Shown here: one piece after another, positions 24,966 through 33,592 of the stretch
Layout: each line of letters starts with the position of its first letter
How positions within the stretch are numbered: the stretch's first letter is position 1
DNA from: an uncultured Bacteroides sp.
Lineage (GTDB): Bacteria; Bacteroidota; Bacteroidia; Chitinophagales; Chitinophagaceae
Length of the DNA stretch: 36,068 nt
Reading direction: 5' to 3'
Assembly: GCA_902168085.1 (NCBI GenBank)
Contig: CABHOP010000001.1
Location: 1 to 36,068 of the forward strand
Program-made: the position numbers and the translations under genes
Notes under the pieces: model-generated
What the model saw: only the letters and a program-made list of their open reading frames with translations
Told to the model about the DNA's origin: nothing
Database searches by the model: none

Positions 24966-27497
24966 CTAGGGTGTGCCTTCGCCATTGCTACTGTCGTCGG
25001 TTTTCAGGTTCTCACGTTCTTTGGCACTATTAGGTTTCACATCCTGGTTGCCACGGCGGCGGCCATTGCCTGAATTTCTGCCTTTCACCTCAGATTTACC
25101 AAAACGATATGTGAAACTTATGTTACCAATGCGCGTTTCCCTGTCGCGGTAAGTAGTTTGGGTATAACCAGGGTAATCGTATACCGTAGTGTATTTGCGG
25201 GTGTTGAAGATGTCGGACACGTTCAGTACCAGCGTTGCTTTATTGTTCAGCAGGTTTTTGCGCAGGGCTACATCCAGCCAGTACACTTCTTCCAGCGTAC
25301 CCTGTGCCGCTACTTTCGGTGCTTCGTAATTACCGTTTACTTGTAAAGAGAAGCCTGCAGGCAATTTCAGGTTGGTGGTCACTTTACTAAACCAGCTAAA
25401 GCCGCTATTGTTAAGTACCGGGTCGATATTAGCGCCACGCACTTCATTCTGGAAGAAGTTGAAGCTCAGTGTTGCATCCCATATGGGCAGTATCTGTGTT
25501 TTGCCAATCAGCTCCAGGCCGTAGGTAATCCCTTTATTCAGGTTTTGCGGCTGGGTAAAGGTGGTACCATCGCTATAGAAGCGGCGGTAGCGTTCTATCA
25601 TATTCTCGGTATACTGATAGTAGGCGCTGGCTATGAAATTATGCCCGCCCTTGAAGTTCTTGCTATAGTTCAGCTCTACGTTATTAATAAACTCAGGCTC
25701 CAGGTCGGGATTACCCATACTGGTATCCTGAGGGTTTGAAAGGTCTACATATGGCATCAGTTGCATGAAATGCGGGCGATTGATGCGGCGTGTATAACTG
25801 AGGAATATGCTCTGGCTTTCTGCTATTTTGTAAGACACGAATGCAGAAGGAAAGAGGTTCAGGAACTCATTGGTGTAGGTCTTACCCATCAGGTTGAGTG
25901 CCGTGCCCTCATAATAAGAGTATTCCAAACGCAAGCCGCCCTGGTAGCTCCATTTACCCACCTGGTCTGAATAGTTGAGGTATCCGGCATGGGTTTGCTG
26001 CGTATAGTTATAGTTATTAAGCAAGGTATAGTCTACCCGTGCCCCGTTACCGGAATCGATAGTGGCATTGTTGGTGCTTTCAAACCACAGCAGTTGTGAC
26101 TTGTAACCCGCGTCCAGTTTGCCATTTTTCGTAATGAATGGCGTCGTGAAATCGGCCTGCAGGTTCAGGCTGGTGTTACTGCCACTGCCGGGTGCTTTCT
26201 GGTATATGGTACTGCGCCTTTGCGAGCCATCGCCATTCAGTATATAGGTTTCATATTCCTGGGTACGATCTACCCACGTCTTGGCAAATGTAGCATCGGC
26301 AGTCAGTTCCTGCTTAGGTTTGGCAAACTTGTGCTTATAGTTCAGCGCTGTAGAGGTAGATATTGGGCCGCCCACATTATAAGAACTGCGACGCTGTGTA
26401 GAATCTATGATTTCAGGCGATGCATATACATTGTAGTTAGAAAAGCCATTGCCGCCCCATTCCATCTTATTGATGTTCTGGGTCAGCATCAGCGTATTGC
26501 GGTCGTTGAAGGTATATTCGGCACCAATGGAATTAAAGAAACCATTGAACTCACGAATGCTTTCTTCCTCGCTTTTGAAATAGCCGTAGTTGCCCTCATT
26601 CACGCGCTCATTGGTGGTACGGTTGTACCTGCGGTTGAGGCGGAAGCTGCTGTTGAGGAATACATTCCACTTGTTATTCTTCATATTCAGGTTCAGGCTA
26701 CCATTATACTTATCGCGCGTACCTGCACCCAGCGATACAGAACCATTCAACCCAACCTTCTTATCGCGCTTGGTAATGATATTGAGGATACCCGTCATGC
26801 CCTGCGCATCGTATTTGGCAGAGGGGTTCGTAATTACCTCTACACTCTGTATACTGGCTGCCGGCAGGCTTTGCAGTGCAGAAGCCGCATCGCCACCCAA
26901 CAAAGTAGCCGGTTTGCCATCTATCAATATGGTCACATTATCCTTTCCGCGCAGGCTGACACCACCATCGGCATCAACCGAAACAGACGGAACATTTTGT
27001 AACACATCTGTAGCGCTACCGCCCGTAGCTGTGATATTCTTATCTACGTTAAAGACCTTCTTGTCCACACTCATTTCCATCATTGCCTTTTCGCCTGTGA
27101 TTTCTACCTCTTGCAGCGCCTGTGCCGTAACACTTGCTTTTACACGGCCCAGTTTTTTATCAGGTGCATCGGCAGTGATGTTGATGCCACCGATAGTACG
27201 GGTTTGAATACCAATACCGCTGATACGTATCATAAAGCTACCCGTGCCGGTGGGCTCTATGGTAAAAGAGCCGTCATCGCCTGTAAGCCCACCGTTCACT
27301 ACCGATGAGTCGGCACGAAGGAGGGTAACGGTAGCATAGCTAACGGGTTTGTTTTGAGCATCTACCAGCGTGCCTGTGAGGCGGCCGGTTTGCTGCATTG
27401 GTGCAGCCGCGTTTTGAGATTGAGATTGTGCAAGTGTGTCAGTAAATCCTAAGCTAAGAGCAAGGGCCAGAAATGGTACAAGTGGAGCAAATCGCAT
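24966..27497 (-). CDS. TonB-dependent receptor, carboxypeptidase-regulatory/outer-membrane beta-barrel type
   Basis: 843 residues. Signal peptide about 1-23 (ending TLA|Q). A carboxypeptidase regulatory-like beta-sandwich at about 38-115 ('GRLTGTLVDAQNKPVSYATVTLLRADSS') is followed by a plug at about 130-245 ('DVLQNVPSVSVDADGGVSLRGKDNVTILIDGKPA', 'SVEVITNPSAKYDAQGMTGILNIITKRD') and a large barrel to 'ISFTYRFGKSE' (~797). About 45 residues of charged tail (RRR/GNQD/KERENLK) follow the last strand. These receptors import substrates with TonB energy or act as Bacteroidota 'OMP_b-brl_3' family members of unknown ligand. There is no SusD partner, so it is not a SusCD pair. The ATG faces a 300-bp AT-rich divergent region containing an 18-bp direct repeat. 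Confidence 0.9.
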   Translation of the reverse strand: MRFAPLVPFLALALSLGFTDTLAQSQSQNAAAPMQQTGRLTGTLVDAQNKPVSYATVTLLRADSSVVNGGLTGDDGSFTIEPTGTGSFMIRISGIGIQTRTIGGINITADAPDKKLGRVKASVTAQALQEVEITGEKAMMEMSVDKKVFNVDKNITATGGSATDVLQNVPSVSVDADGGVSLRGKDNVTILIDGKPATLLGGDAASALQSLPAASIQSVEVITNPSAKYDAQGMTGILNIITKRDKKVGLNGSVSLGAGTRDKYNGSLNLNMKNNKWNVFLNSSFRLNRRYNRTTNERVNEGNYGYFKSEEESIREFNGFFNSIGAEYTFNDRNTLMLTQNINKMEWGGNGFSNYNVYASPEIIDSTQRRSSYNVGGPISTSTALNYKHKFAKPKQELTADATFAKTWVDRTQEYETYILNGDGSQRRSTIYQKAPGSGSNTSLNLQADFTTPFITKNGKLDAGYKSQLLWFESTNNATIDSGNGARVDYTLLNNYNYTQQTHAGYLNYSDQVGKWSYQGGLRLEYSYYEGTALNLMGKTYTNEFLNLFPSAFVSYKIAESQSIFLSYTRRINRPHFMQLMPYVDLSNPQDTSMGNPDLEPEFINNVELNYSKNFKGGHNFIASAYYQYTENMIERYRRFYSDGTTFTQPQNLNKGITYGLELIGKTQILPIWDATLSFNFFQNEVRGANIDPVLNNSGFSWFSKVTTNLKLPAGFSLQVNGNYEAPKVAAQGTLEEVYWLDVALRKNLLNNKATLVLNVSDIFNTRKYTTVYDYPGYTQTTYRDRETRIGNISFTYRFGKSEVKGRNSGNGRRRGNQDVKPNSAKERENLKTDDSSNGEGTP

Positions 27498-27590
27498 TGT
27501 CTATTATATATTAAGGCAAATTTGACTGAAATAATCGACAATGGTTTAACATTATAAAAATAAAATATTGTTAATACAGCTATGATTTTG

Positions 27591-27701
27591 ATTTGTTGTG
27601 TTTTGTTGTGAAAATCGCAGTTTTGATTTTTGCAGTGCTAATGACAGCTGACAATCAATAGCTATTATAATAACAATCTTTCTATTTGTTGTGTTTTGTT
27701 G
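27591..27701. repeat. 18-bp perfect direct repeat in divergent promoter region
   Basis: ATTTGTTGTGTTTTGTTG occurs at 27591-27608 and 27684-27701, 93 bp start to start (about nine helical turns). It lies in the AT-rich interval 27498-27800 between the TonB-dependent receptor (minus) and the M28 peptidase (plus). That interval has no gene; a minus-strand -7-like box TAAATTTG lies at 27758-27751. Confidence 0.75.
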
Positions 27702-27800
27702 CTATTTGTTTACCCGCGGAATAAAGAACTTGCCAGACGAACTAACAAGACAAATTTACAATAAAATACATTAATTATAAAGCTTATTTCGGTGCAGCGG

Positions 27801-29141
27801 ATGAATGTTATATTTTTACTGCTTATGATACCGTTGCATACTGTTAAGAGAACCATTCTATTATTTATGGCATGCGTTGCATGCCTGCAGGTTACAGTTC
27901 ATGCCCAAAACGAAAAGCGCTGGCTTAAAAGGCAAATAACCACCTTATCTGGTGGCAGCATGCATGGCAGGGGCTATGTATTTAAAGGTGGCGAGAAAGC
28001 AGCCGCCTACATCAGGCGACAGCTAATGGAATTCGGTGTGCAGCCGTTTAATAAGGACACTACCTACTACCAGCCGTATTTCATGTCTATCAACACCTTT
28101 CCTAATGATGTGCTGCTGAAGATAAATAAGGAAGTGCTGGTGCCGGGCGCAGATTTCCTGGCACATGCCGCCAGCAGCAGTTATATAACAGATGGGAGCA
28201 TCAGGCTGAAACGTATAGACCTGAAAAACGTAAAAGATTCGGCAGCATGGGCGAAAGTGAAACAGACATTCACCCCGGATAAAGGTTATTACCTGAACAA
28301 TGCCGATACCGTGACGAAATACCTGAAATTTTCCATCCGCTCTTTTGCCAAAGAGTTTCCCAAGGGATTATTTATAGTACCCAAACATGGCAAAATGATA
28401 TGGACGGCCTGCACGGAAGCCGTACCCGGAACTATCATCACCGTAGAAGATACTGTAGCGCCGAAAAGGCCCAGGAAGGCAGCCGTGCGTATAGAAGCCA
28501 AATTCAACCCCTCGTTTAAAAACCAGAATGTGCTGGGTTATGTGCCCGGTACTACCTACCCGGATAGCTTCATAGTCTTCAGCGCGCACTATGACCACCT
28601 AGGGCAGATGGGGAGCCGTACCGTTTTCCCCGGTGCACATGATAATGCCAGCGGCACAGCAATGACATTATACCTGGCCAGTTATTTTGCAGAGCATCCG
28701 CAACCTTATTCTGTAGCATTCATGTTCTTTAGCGGGGAAGAGGCCGGCCTTCTGGGCTCTAAACATTATGTGAAGAACCCGGTGTTTCCGCTAGGCAGCA
28801 TCCGCTTTTTAGTGAACCTGGATATGACGGGCGATGCGAGTAATGGTATTACCATGGTGAATGGAGAAGCGAACCCAACAGAGCATACACTGATGGATAA
28901 AATAAACGGGCAAAAGAGCTATGTACCTAAAATAAACAAACGTGAGCAGACACAAAACAGTGACCACTGGCCGTTTTGCGAGCAGGGCGTAAAAGGGGTA
29001 TTCATTTATGCCAATGGAGACGGCAGCAACCCGTATTACCACGATGTATTTGACAAGGCCAATGCCTTATCGTTAAAGAATGTGGACGGGTTGGCAAAAC
29101 TGCTGATAGACTTTACAACAGAGCTGGCGAAAGGGAAATAA
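27801..29141 (+). CDS. M28 family zinc metallopeptidase (secreted)
   Basis: 446 residues from the ATG at 27801. A GTG at 27792 also fits the frame, and an ATG at 27825 would give the simplest signal peptide (basic VKR then TILLFMACVACLQVTVHA|Q). The peptidase domain occupies about 230-446, with all five zinc ligands and the catalytic acids visible: His263 in 'FSAHYDHLG', bridging Asp281 in 'GAHDNASGTA', Glu313-Glu314 in 'FFSGEEAGLLGS', Asp341 in 'VNLDMTGD' and His389 in 'NSDHWPF'. M28 enzymes are amino- or carboxypeptidases with two co-catalytic zincs. The N-terminal ~200 residues lack clear motifs. It is followed by the M2 peptidase gene, suggesting a shared role in periplasmic or extracellular peptide breakdown. 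Confidence 0.93.
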   Translation: MNVIFLLLMIPLHTVKRTILLFMACVACLQVTVHAQNEKRWLKRQITTLSGGSMHGRGYVFKGGEKAAAYIRRQLMEFGVQPFNKDTTYYQPYFMSINTFPNDVLLKINKEVLVPGADFLAHAASSSYITDGSIRLKRIDLKNVKDSAAWAKVKQTFTPDKGYYLNNADTVTKYLKFSIRSFAKEFPKGLFIVPKHGKMIWTACTEAVPGTIITVEDTVAPKRPRKAAVRIEAKFNPSFKNQNVLGYVPGTTYPDSFIVFSAHYDHLGQMGSRTVFPGAHDNASGTAMTLYLASYFAEHPQPYSVAFMFFSGEEAGLLGSKHYVKNPVFPLGSIRFLVNLDMTGDASNGITMVNGEANPTEHTLMDKINGQKSYVPKINKREQTQNSDHWPFCEQGVKGVFIYANGDGSNPYYHDVFDKANALSLKNVDGLAKLLIDFTTELAKGK

Positions 29142-29154
29142 TTTACCCCTTTTT
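29130..29154 (+). terminator. Weak terminator-like hairpin at the end of the M28 gene
   Basis: AAAGGG (29130-29135) pairs with CCCTTT (29147-29152), with inner AAAT/ATTT pairing, followed by T's. It overlaps the TAA stop. Stability is modest, so read-through into the M2 gene is likely. Confidence 0.35.
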
Positions 29155-29215
29155 ATACCACCACTGTTTACGATATATAATTATACATTTATACCACACA
29201 AAAAATCCATTTGTA

Positions 29216-31033
29216 ATGAAACAATACCTGGCAGCGGTAGGGCTATCAGCCTGCTTGTTATTTTCCTGCAAAGATGGCGGCAACAACCAAGGCAGTGCCG
29301 CGCAGCAGGAAGCGCAAAAATTCATTGACGGCTATACAGAGCAGTATGTAAAGCTGTATACCAACAGCAGTGAAGCGCAATGGAAATCGAACACGGAGAT
29401 AGTAGAGGGCGACTCTACCAATACCCTGAACGCACAAAAGGCCGATGAAGCCATGGCCGCCTTTACAGGTAGTAAAGAAAATATAGAGCAGGCGCGTAAA
29501 TATATGGACCAGAAAGACCAGCTGACCGAAATACAGGTGAAGCAACTGGAACTGATACTGTATGCTGCTGCTAACAACCCGCAAACCGTTGCCGACCTGG
29601 TGAAGCAACGTATACAGGCTGAAAATGCGCAGACACGCCAACTGTACGGCTATCAATACACCCTGGATGGTAAAAAAATAAGCACCAACCAGTTGGACGA
29701 TATACTGAAGAAAGAAACCAATGTAAACAAGCGCCTGATGGCATGGGAAGCTAGTAAGGAGATAGGCAAAAACCTGAAAGGTGGGCTGGTGAACCTGCGC
29801 AACTATCGTAACCAAACGGTGCAGGCGCTGGGCTACCACGACTACTTTACCTACCAGGTGAGCGACTATGGCATGAAGGCAGATGAAATGATGCAGACGA
29901 TGGATAAGCTGATGAACGAGCTATACCCGCTGTATCGTGAGCTGCACACGTGGATGCGCTATGAACTGGCGGCACGCTACGCGGTAAGTGCAGTGCCTGA
30001 TTACCTGCCGGCACACTGGCTACCTAACCGCTGGGGACAGGATTGGAGCTCAGTAGTAGAAGTAAAAGGCATCAACTTGGATAGCGTACTGGCTACCAAA
30101 AATGCAGAATGGATAACGAAAGAAGGCGAGAAACTGTACACCAGCATTGGCTTTCCGGCGCTGCCGCAAACCTTCTGGGAAAAATCGAGCCTGTACCCTT
30201 ACCGGGCAGATAGCAATGTGAAGAAGAACAACCACGCATCGGCATGGCATATGGACCTGAATAAAGATGTGCGCAGCCTGATGAGTGTAGAACCCAACAG
30301 TGAGTGGTGGGAAACGGCCAACCACGAGCTGGGCCATATTTACTACTACATTACCTATACCAATAAAGATGTACCGCCGCTGCTGCGTGGCGGTGCCAAC
30401 CGTGCTTACCATGAGGCTATTGGCAGCATGATGGGTATGGCAGCGATGCAAAAACCCTACCTGGTAGGCCGTGGGCTGATAGATGGCAATGTAAAGACAG
30501 ACAGCATACAATCGCTGCTGAAAGAAGCGCTGAACTCGGTAGTGTTTATCTTCTTCTCATCGGGCACGATGAGCAATTTTGAAAAAGCGATGTATGTAGA
30601 TAGCCTCTCGCCCGACCAGTTTAACGCTAAGTGGTGGGAACTGGCGAAAAAATACCAAGGCATCGTGCCGCCATCTACCCGCGGCGAGGAGTACTGCGAC
30701 GCGGCTACTAAGACACATATCAATGATGACCCGGCGCAGTATTATGACTATGCGCTTTCTTACGTGATACTGTACCAGCTGCACAACCACATAGCTAAAA
30801 ACATACTGAAGCAAGACCCGCGTGCTACCAACTATTATGGCCAAACGGGCATCGGTGATTTCCTGAAAAAGATAACCTACCCCGGCGCATCGAAAGACTG
30901 GCGCGTAGTGCTGAAAGAAAGCACGGGCGATGAGCTGAATGCCAAAGCCATGCTAGAATATTTTCAACCGCTGGTAAGCTGGCTGCAGGAGCAGAATAAA
31001 GGCAGGAAGTATACGCTGCCGCAAACCTTGTAG
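29216..31033 (+). CDS. M2 family metallopeptidase lipoprotein (peptidyl-dipeptidase A/ACE-like)
   Basis: 605 residues. Lipoprotein signal with lipobox L-F-S-C (Cys18), then a Gly/Asn/Gln-rich linker. The rest is the all-helical M2 fold. The active site reads 'WWETANHELGHIYYYITY', giving zinc ligands His370 and His374 with catalytic Glu371, and a third ligand Glu400 in 'RAYHEAIGSMM'. The spacing to the third ligand is 30 residues against 28 in human ACE, because of a two-residue insertion. Other ACE-like segments are 'LPAHWLPNRWGQDW' and 'CDAATKTHINDDPAQYYDYALSYV'. M2 enzymes remove C-terminal dipeptides. Together with the upstream M28 peptidase this could form a peptide-degrading pair in the periplasm or on the outer membrane. 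Confidence 0.93.
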   Translation: MKQYLAAVGLSACLLFSCKDGGNNQGSAAQQEAQKFIDGYTEQYVKLYTNSSEAQWKSNTEIVEGDSTNTLNAQKADEAMAAFTGSKENIEQARKYMDQKDQLTEIQVKQLELILYAAANNPQTVADLVKQRIQAENAQTRQLYGYQYTLDGKKISTNQLDDILKKETNVNKRLMAWEASKEIGKNLKGGLVNLRNYRNQTVQALGYHDYFTYQVSDYGMKADEMMQTMDKLMNELYPLYRELHTWMRYELAARYAVSAVPDYLPAHWLPNRWGQDWSSVVEVKGINLDSVLATKNAEWITKEGEKLYTSIGFPALPQTFWEKSSLYPYRADSNVKKNNHASAWHMDLNKDVRSLMSVEPNSEWWETANHELGHIYYYITYTNKDVPPLLRGGANRAYHEAIGSMMGMAAMQKPYLVGRGLIDGNVKTDSIQSLLKEALNSVVFIFFSSGTMSNFEKAMYVDSLSPDQFNAKWWELAKKYQGIVPPSTRGEEYCDAATKTHINDDPAQYYDYALSYVILYQLHNHIAKNILKQDPRATNYYGQTGIGDFLKKITYPGASKDWRVVLKESTGDELNAKAMLEYFQPLVSWLQEQNKGRKYTLPQTL

Positions 31034-31035
31034 AA

Positions 31036-31063
31036 GCCCCTCCCGGCCTCCCCCAAGGGGAGG
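31036..31063. repeat. C-rich palindromic intergenic repeat element (REP-like)
   Basis: Three bases after the M2 gene stop is a 28-nt C-rich element whose right half, CCTCCCC (31047-31053) and GGGGAGG (31057-31063), forms a 7-bp hairpin with a 3-nt loop. From memory, very similar sequences are scattered between genes of many Bacteroidota genomes. It is the only copy in this window, so repetition cannot be shown here. Confidence 0.5.
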
Positions 31064-31088
31064 TGACAGGTGAATAAATACACTTTCA

Positions 31089-31117
31089 AATCCCTTGCAG
31101 TAAGCAAGGGATTTTTT
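31089..31117 (+). terminator. Rho-independent terminator upstream of asd
   Basis: A 10-bp perfect stem, AATCCCTTGC (31089-31098) with GCAAGGGATT (31104-31113), has a 5-nt loop and a T tract. It ends the M28-M2 transcript. Confidence 0.87.
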
Positions 31118-31131
31118 ATTACAGGTATCTA

Positions 31132-31139
31132 TATCTTTG
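31132..31139 (+). promoter_or_regulatory. Putative -7 box of the asd promoter
   Basis: TATCTTTG matches TAnnTTTG, 28 nt before the asd ATG and just after the preceding terminator. The -33 region is only a T run (31112-31117). Confidence 0.5.
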
Positions 31140-31167
31140 CAGCCCAAAATCTTTAAAACAAATAACG

Positions 31168-32157
31168 ATGCGCGTAGCTGTAGTAGGTGCAACAGGCCTG
31201 GTAGGTAGTACCATGTTGCAAATCCTTGAGGAGAGGAACTTCCCTTTAACTGAACTGATACCGGTGGCTTCTGAGAAGTCGGTAGGTATGAAGGTAAAGT
31301 ATAAGGGTAAGGAATACAGCGTGGTCAATGTCGAAACAGCTATCAGCATGATGCCGCAACTGGCTATATTCTCTGCAGGTGGCAGCATATCGCTGGAACT
31401 GGCACCGAAATTTGCCGCGGTGGGCTGCTATGTAGTAGATAACTCATCGGCATGGCGTATGGACCCTACCAAAAAACTGGTAGTGCCCGAAGTGAATGGC
31501 AATGTACTGACCAAAGAAGACCTGATAATAGCCAACCCCAACTGCAGCACCATACAAATGGTGATGGTGTTGAAACCCCTGCACGATAAATACCGCATTA
31601 AACGTGTAGTGGTAAGCACTTACCAAAGCGTGAGCGGTACGGGCCAGAAAGCGGTAAAAGAAATGGAAGACCAGCGTGCGGGCGGCGATGGCTTTGGTGT
31701 ATACCCGCACCGGATAGACATGAACGTGCTGCCGCATATAGATGTGTTTCAGGACAACGGCTATACCAAAGAGGAAATGAAAATGGTGCAGGAAACCTGC
31801 AAGATATTGGGTGACGACAGCGTGAAGGTAACCGCTACCACCGTGCGCGTACCTGTAACAGGTGGCCATAGCGAGAGCGTAAACATAGAGTTTGAGAACG
31901 ACTTTGAAGAGAACGATGTACGCGAGATACTGAGCAATATGCCCGGCGTAGTGGTAATAGACAATCCTAAAGCGAATGCCTACCCCATGCCGCTGGATGC
32001 AGCGGGTAAAGATGAAGTATTTGTAGGCCGCATCCGCCGCGATTATACGCAACCGAATACATTGAACTGCTGGATAGTAGCCGATAACCTGCGCAAGGGT
32101 GCTGCTACTAACGCGGTACAAATAGCAAAATATCTTCATAATCAAGGTTGGCTGTAA
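31168..32157 (+). CDS. asd: Aspartate-semialdehyde dehydrogenase
   Basis: 329 residues, normal length for the family. Catalyses NADPH-dependent reduction of L-aspartyl 4-phosphate to aspartate semialdehyde, the branch point to lysine/diaminopimelate, threonine and methionine, in the cytoplasm. The N-terminal Rossmann motif 'VAVVGATGLVGSTML' (3-17), catalytic Cys126 in 'NPNCSTIQ', 'STYQSVSGTGQKAV', Arg227 in 'TVRVPV' and catalytic His234 in 'TGGHSES' are all intact. The ATG at 31168 begins exactly at the dinucleotide-binding strand. It stands alone between a terminator and the next promoter; no other lysine or threonine gene is adjacent. Confidence 0.97.
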   Translation: MRVAVVGATGLVGSTMLQILEERNFPLTELIPVASEKSVGMKVKYKGKEYSVVNVETAISMMPQLAIFSAGGSISLELAPKFAAVGCYVVDNSSAWRMDPTKKLVVPEVNGNVLTKEDLIIANPNCSTIQMVMVLKPLHDKYRIKRVVVSTYQSVSGTGQKAVKEMEDQRAGGDGFGVYPHRIDMNVLPHIDVFQDNGYTKEEMKMVQETCKILGDDSVKVTATTVRVPVTGGHSESVNIEFENDFEENDVREILSNMPGVVVIDNPKANAYPMPLDAAGKDEVFVGRIRRDYTQPNTLNCWIVADNLRKGAATNAVQIAKYLHNQGWL

Positions 32158-32225
32158 ACGGCACCTTTTTTAGTCATGGAAATGTAAATAGTTGGATTTC
32201 AATAATCTGATAGGGAGTGCAGGCG

Positions 32226-32233
32226 TACCTTTG
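32226..32233 (+). promoter_or_regulatory. Putative -7 box for the HmuY-like gene
   Basis: TACCTTTG matches TAnnTTTG and lies 22 nt before the ATG at 32256. No TTG at ideal -33 spacing; no Fur-box-like palindrome was recognised. Confidence 0.5.
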
Positions 32234-32255
32234 CTATGTTAAAATACTCTTATAG

Positions 32256-33557
32256 ATGAAATTGAAATCTTTACTACTGTTTCCGGCTGTTGCATTAAGC
32301 TTACAGGCAAGTGCCCAAACCTGGGTAGCCGACTCTGTACAAATGGGCCCCGGTTATGGCAATGACGTTTATTACAGCCTGAAAAATGATTCCATTGGTG
32401 CTGCTGTAAATACAAACTGGCATTTAGGTTTTGAGATGATACCGGCTTATGGCAGCGTAGCTATCATTGCGAATCATGTGCAGGGTGCAGTAAAGGTATA
32501 TTCGCTACACAAAACTGCCAGCAGTTTCAATACATTGACATTTCCTGCTGATACCTTGACGAGAACCCCGCTGACCAATACCGATACCAGCTGGGACTGG
32601 GGTGCTTTAAATATGAATACATCGGGTGTTGTATTTGATTATGGTTGGGGTAAATATAACCCTACAACACATTATGTAGAAGGCGATTCATTGTATATGC
32701 TGAGTGTAGGTAACGGGCCAGCAACCAAGTACTATAAAATGCTGGTAAACCTTTATCATAGTACCCCGACCACTGATATCTATTATGCATTCCGTATAGC
32801 AGAGCTGGATGGTAGTAATGAATACCTGGATACGGTAAGAAGAACGGGCTATGAGAATAAGAACTTTGCTTACTTCAATATCACTACCAATAGCATTTTT
32901 AACCGCGAACCGGACAGTAAAACATGGGATATACTGTTTACAAGGTATATGGAGTACGTAACCCCTCCGGGAGGTGGTGCAAAAGTACCGTATCCTGTTT
33001 CAGGTGTATTGTCTAACATTGGGGTAACGGTAGCAGAAGCACGCAAGATGAACCCGGATACGGTGACATACGGATGGCGTACTTATAATAGAAGCATAAA
33101 CGAAATAGGTTCTGACTGGAAAGTGTTTAACAATACTACCTTTCAATATGAATATGATACAGTGAGCTATTTTGTGAAAGCAATTGACGCTGCAATTTAT
33201 CAGATCAAGTTTACCTCTTTTTCAAGCAGCACAGGTGAGTTCGTATTTGCAAAACGCATGGTTGCTTTCCCTGCAAGCGTAGGCCAGGTATCGAACTATA
33301 TAGCACGCCACAGCATAGTGCCGAACCCTGCGAGCAATGAAGCGAGCCTGTTGCTGGAATCGAACGAAGCAGTAGCTACTGCAAGGTTTATGGTAACAGA
33401 CATCACCGGTAAAGTGATGGTAAATACCACGACTGCACTGAACAAAGGCCTGAACGCACTGCAGGTGAATACAAGCAACTATACAGCAGGTACTTACTTT
33501 GTAGCCATCAGCAATGGCGCATGGACGGTAACTGAGAAGCTGGTAGTGCAGCATTAA
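32256..33557 (+). CDS. HmuY-like heme-binding protein candidate with type A T9SS sorting domain
   Basis: 433 residues. Signal peptide about 1-20 (LSLQASA|Q). The central region has HmuY-family features as I know them: an early 'DVYYSLKND...NWHLGFEM' (about 38-61) and a later 'SKTWDILFTRYMEY' (222-234), then 'YPVSGVLSNIGVTVAEA' (246-262). HmuY proteins bind heme and pass it to a TonB-dependent receptor. The C-terminal ~80 residues (from 'IVPNPASNEASLLLES') are a type A T9SS sorting domain with 'VTDITGKVM', 'YTAGTYFVAIS' and 'TEKLVVQ', so export should be by T9SS with surface attachment or release. There is no lipobox, unlike classical lipoprotein HmuY. Heme ligands cannot be assigned. An HmuR-like receptor gene follows, separated by a terminator-like hairpin. 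Confidence 0.75.
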   Translation: MKLKSLLLFPAVALSLQASAQTWVADSVQMGPGYGNDVYYSLKNDSIGAAVNTNWHLGFEMIPAYGSVAIIANHVQGAVKVYSLHKTASSFNTLTFPADTLTRTPLTNTDTSWDWGALNMNTSGVVFDYGWGKYNPTTHYVEGDSLYMLSVGNGPATKYYKMLVNLYHSTPTTDIYYAFRIAELDGSNEYLDTVRRTGYENKNFAYFNITTNSIFNREPDSKTWDILFTRYMEYVTPPGGGAKVPYPVSGVLSNIGVTVAEARKMNPDTVTYGWRTYNRSINEIGSDWKVFNNTTFQYEYDTVSYFVKAIDAAIYQIKFTSFSSSTGEFVFAKRMVAFPASVGQVSNYIARHSIVPNPASNEASLLLESNEAVATARFMVTDITGKVMVNTTTALNKGLNALQVNTSNYTAGTYFVAISNGAWTVTEKLVVQH

Positions 33558-33592
33558 TCAATAAAATGAAAAGCGGAGTTTGATTTATATGG

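Noticed and set aside
26220-27002. 260-codon open frame on the plus strand opposite the TonB-dependent receptor
   Set aside because: Fully antisense to the plug and barrel of a convincing receptor; composition is typical of a reverse-frame shadow.
24966-27497. SusC of a SusCD glycan-uptake locus
   Set aside because: No SusD-like lipoprotein or glycan enzyme is adjacent, and the length (843) and plug pattern fit the smaller OMP_b-brl_3 type.
31444-32145. 233-codon open frame on the minus strand opposite asd
   Set aside because: asd is intact with all catalytic residues; the antisense product has no motif.
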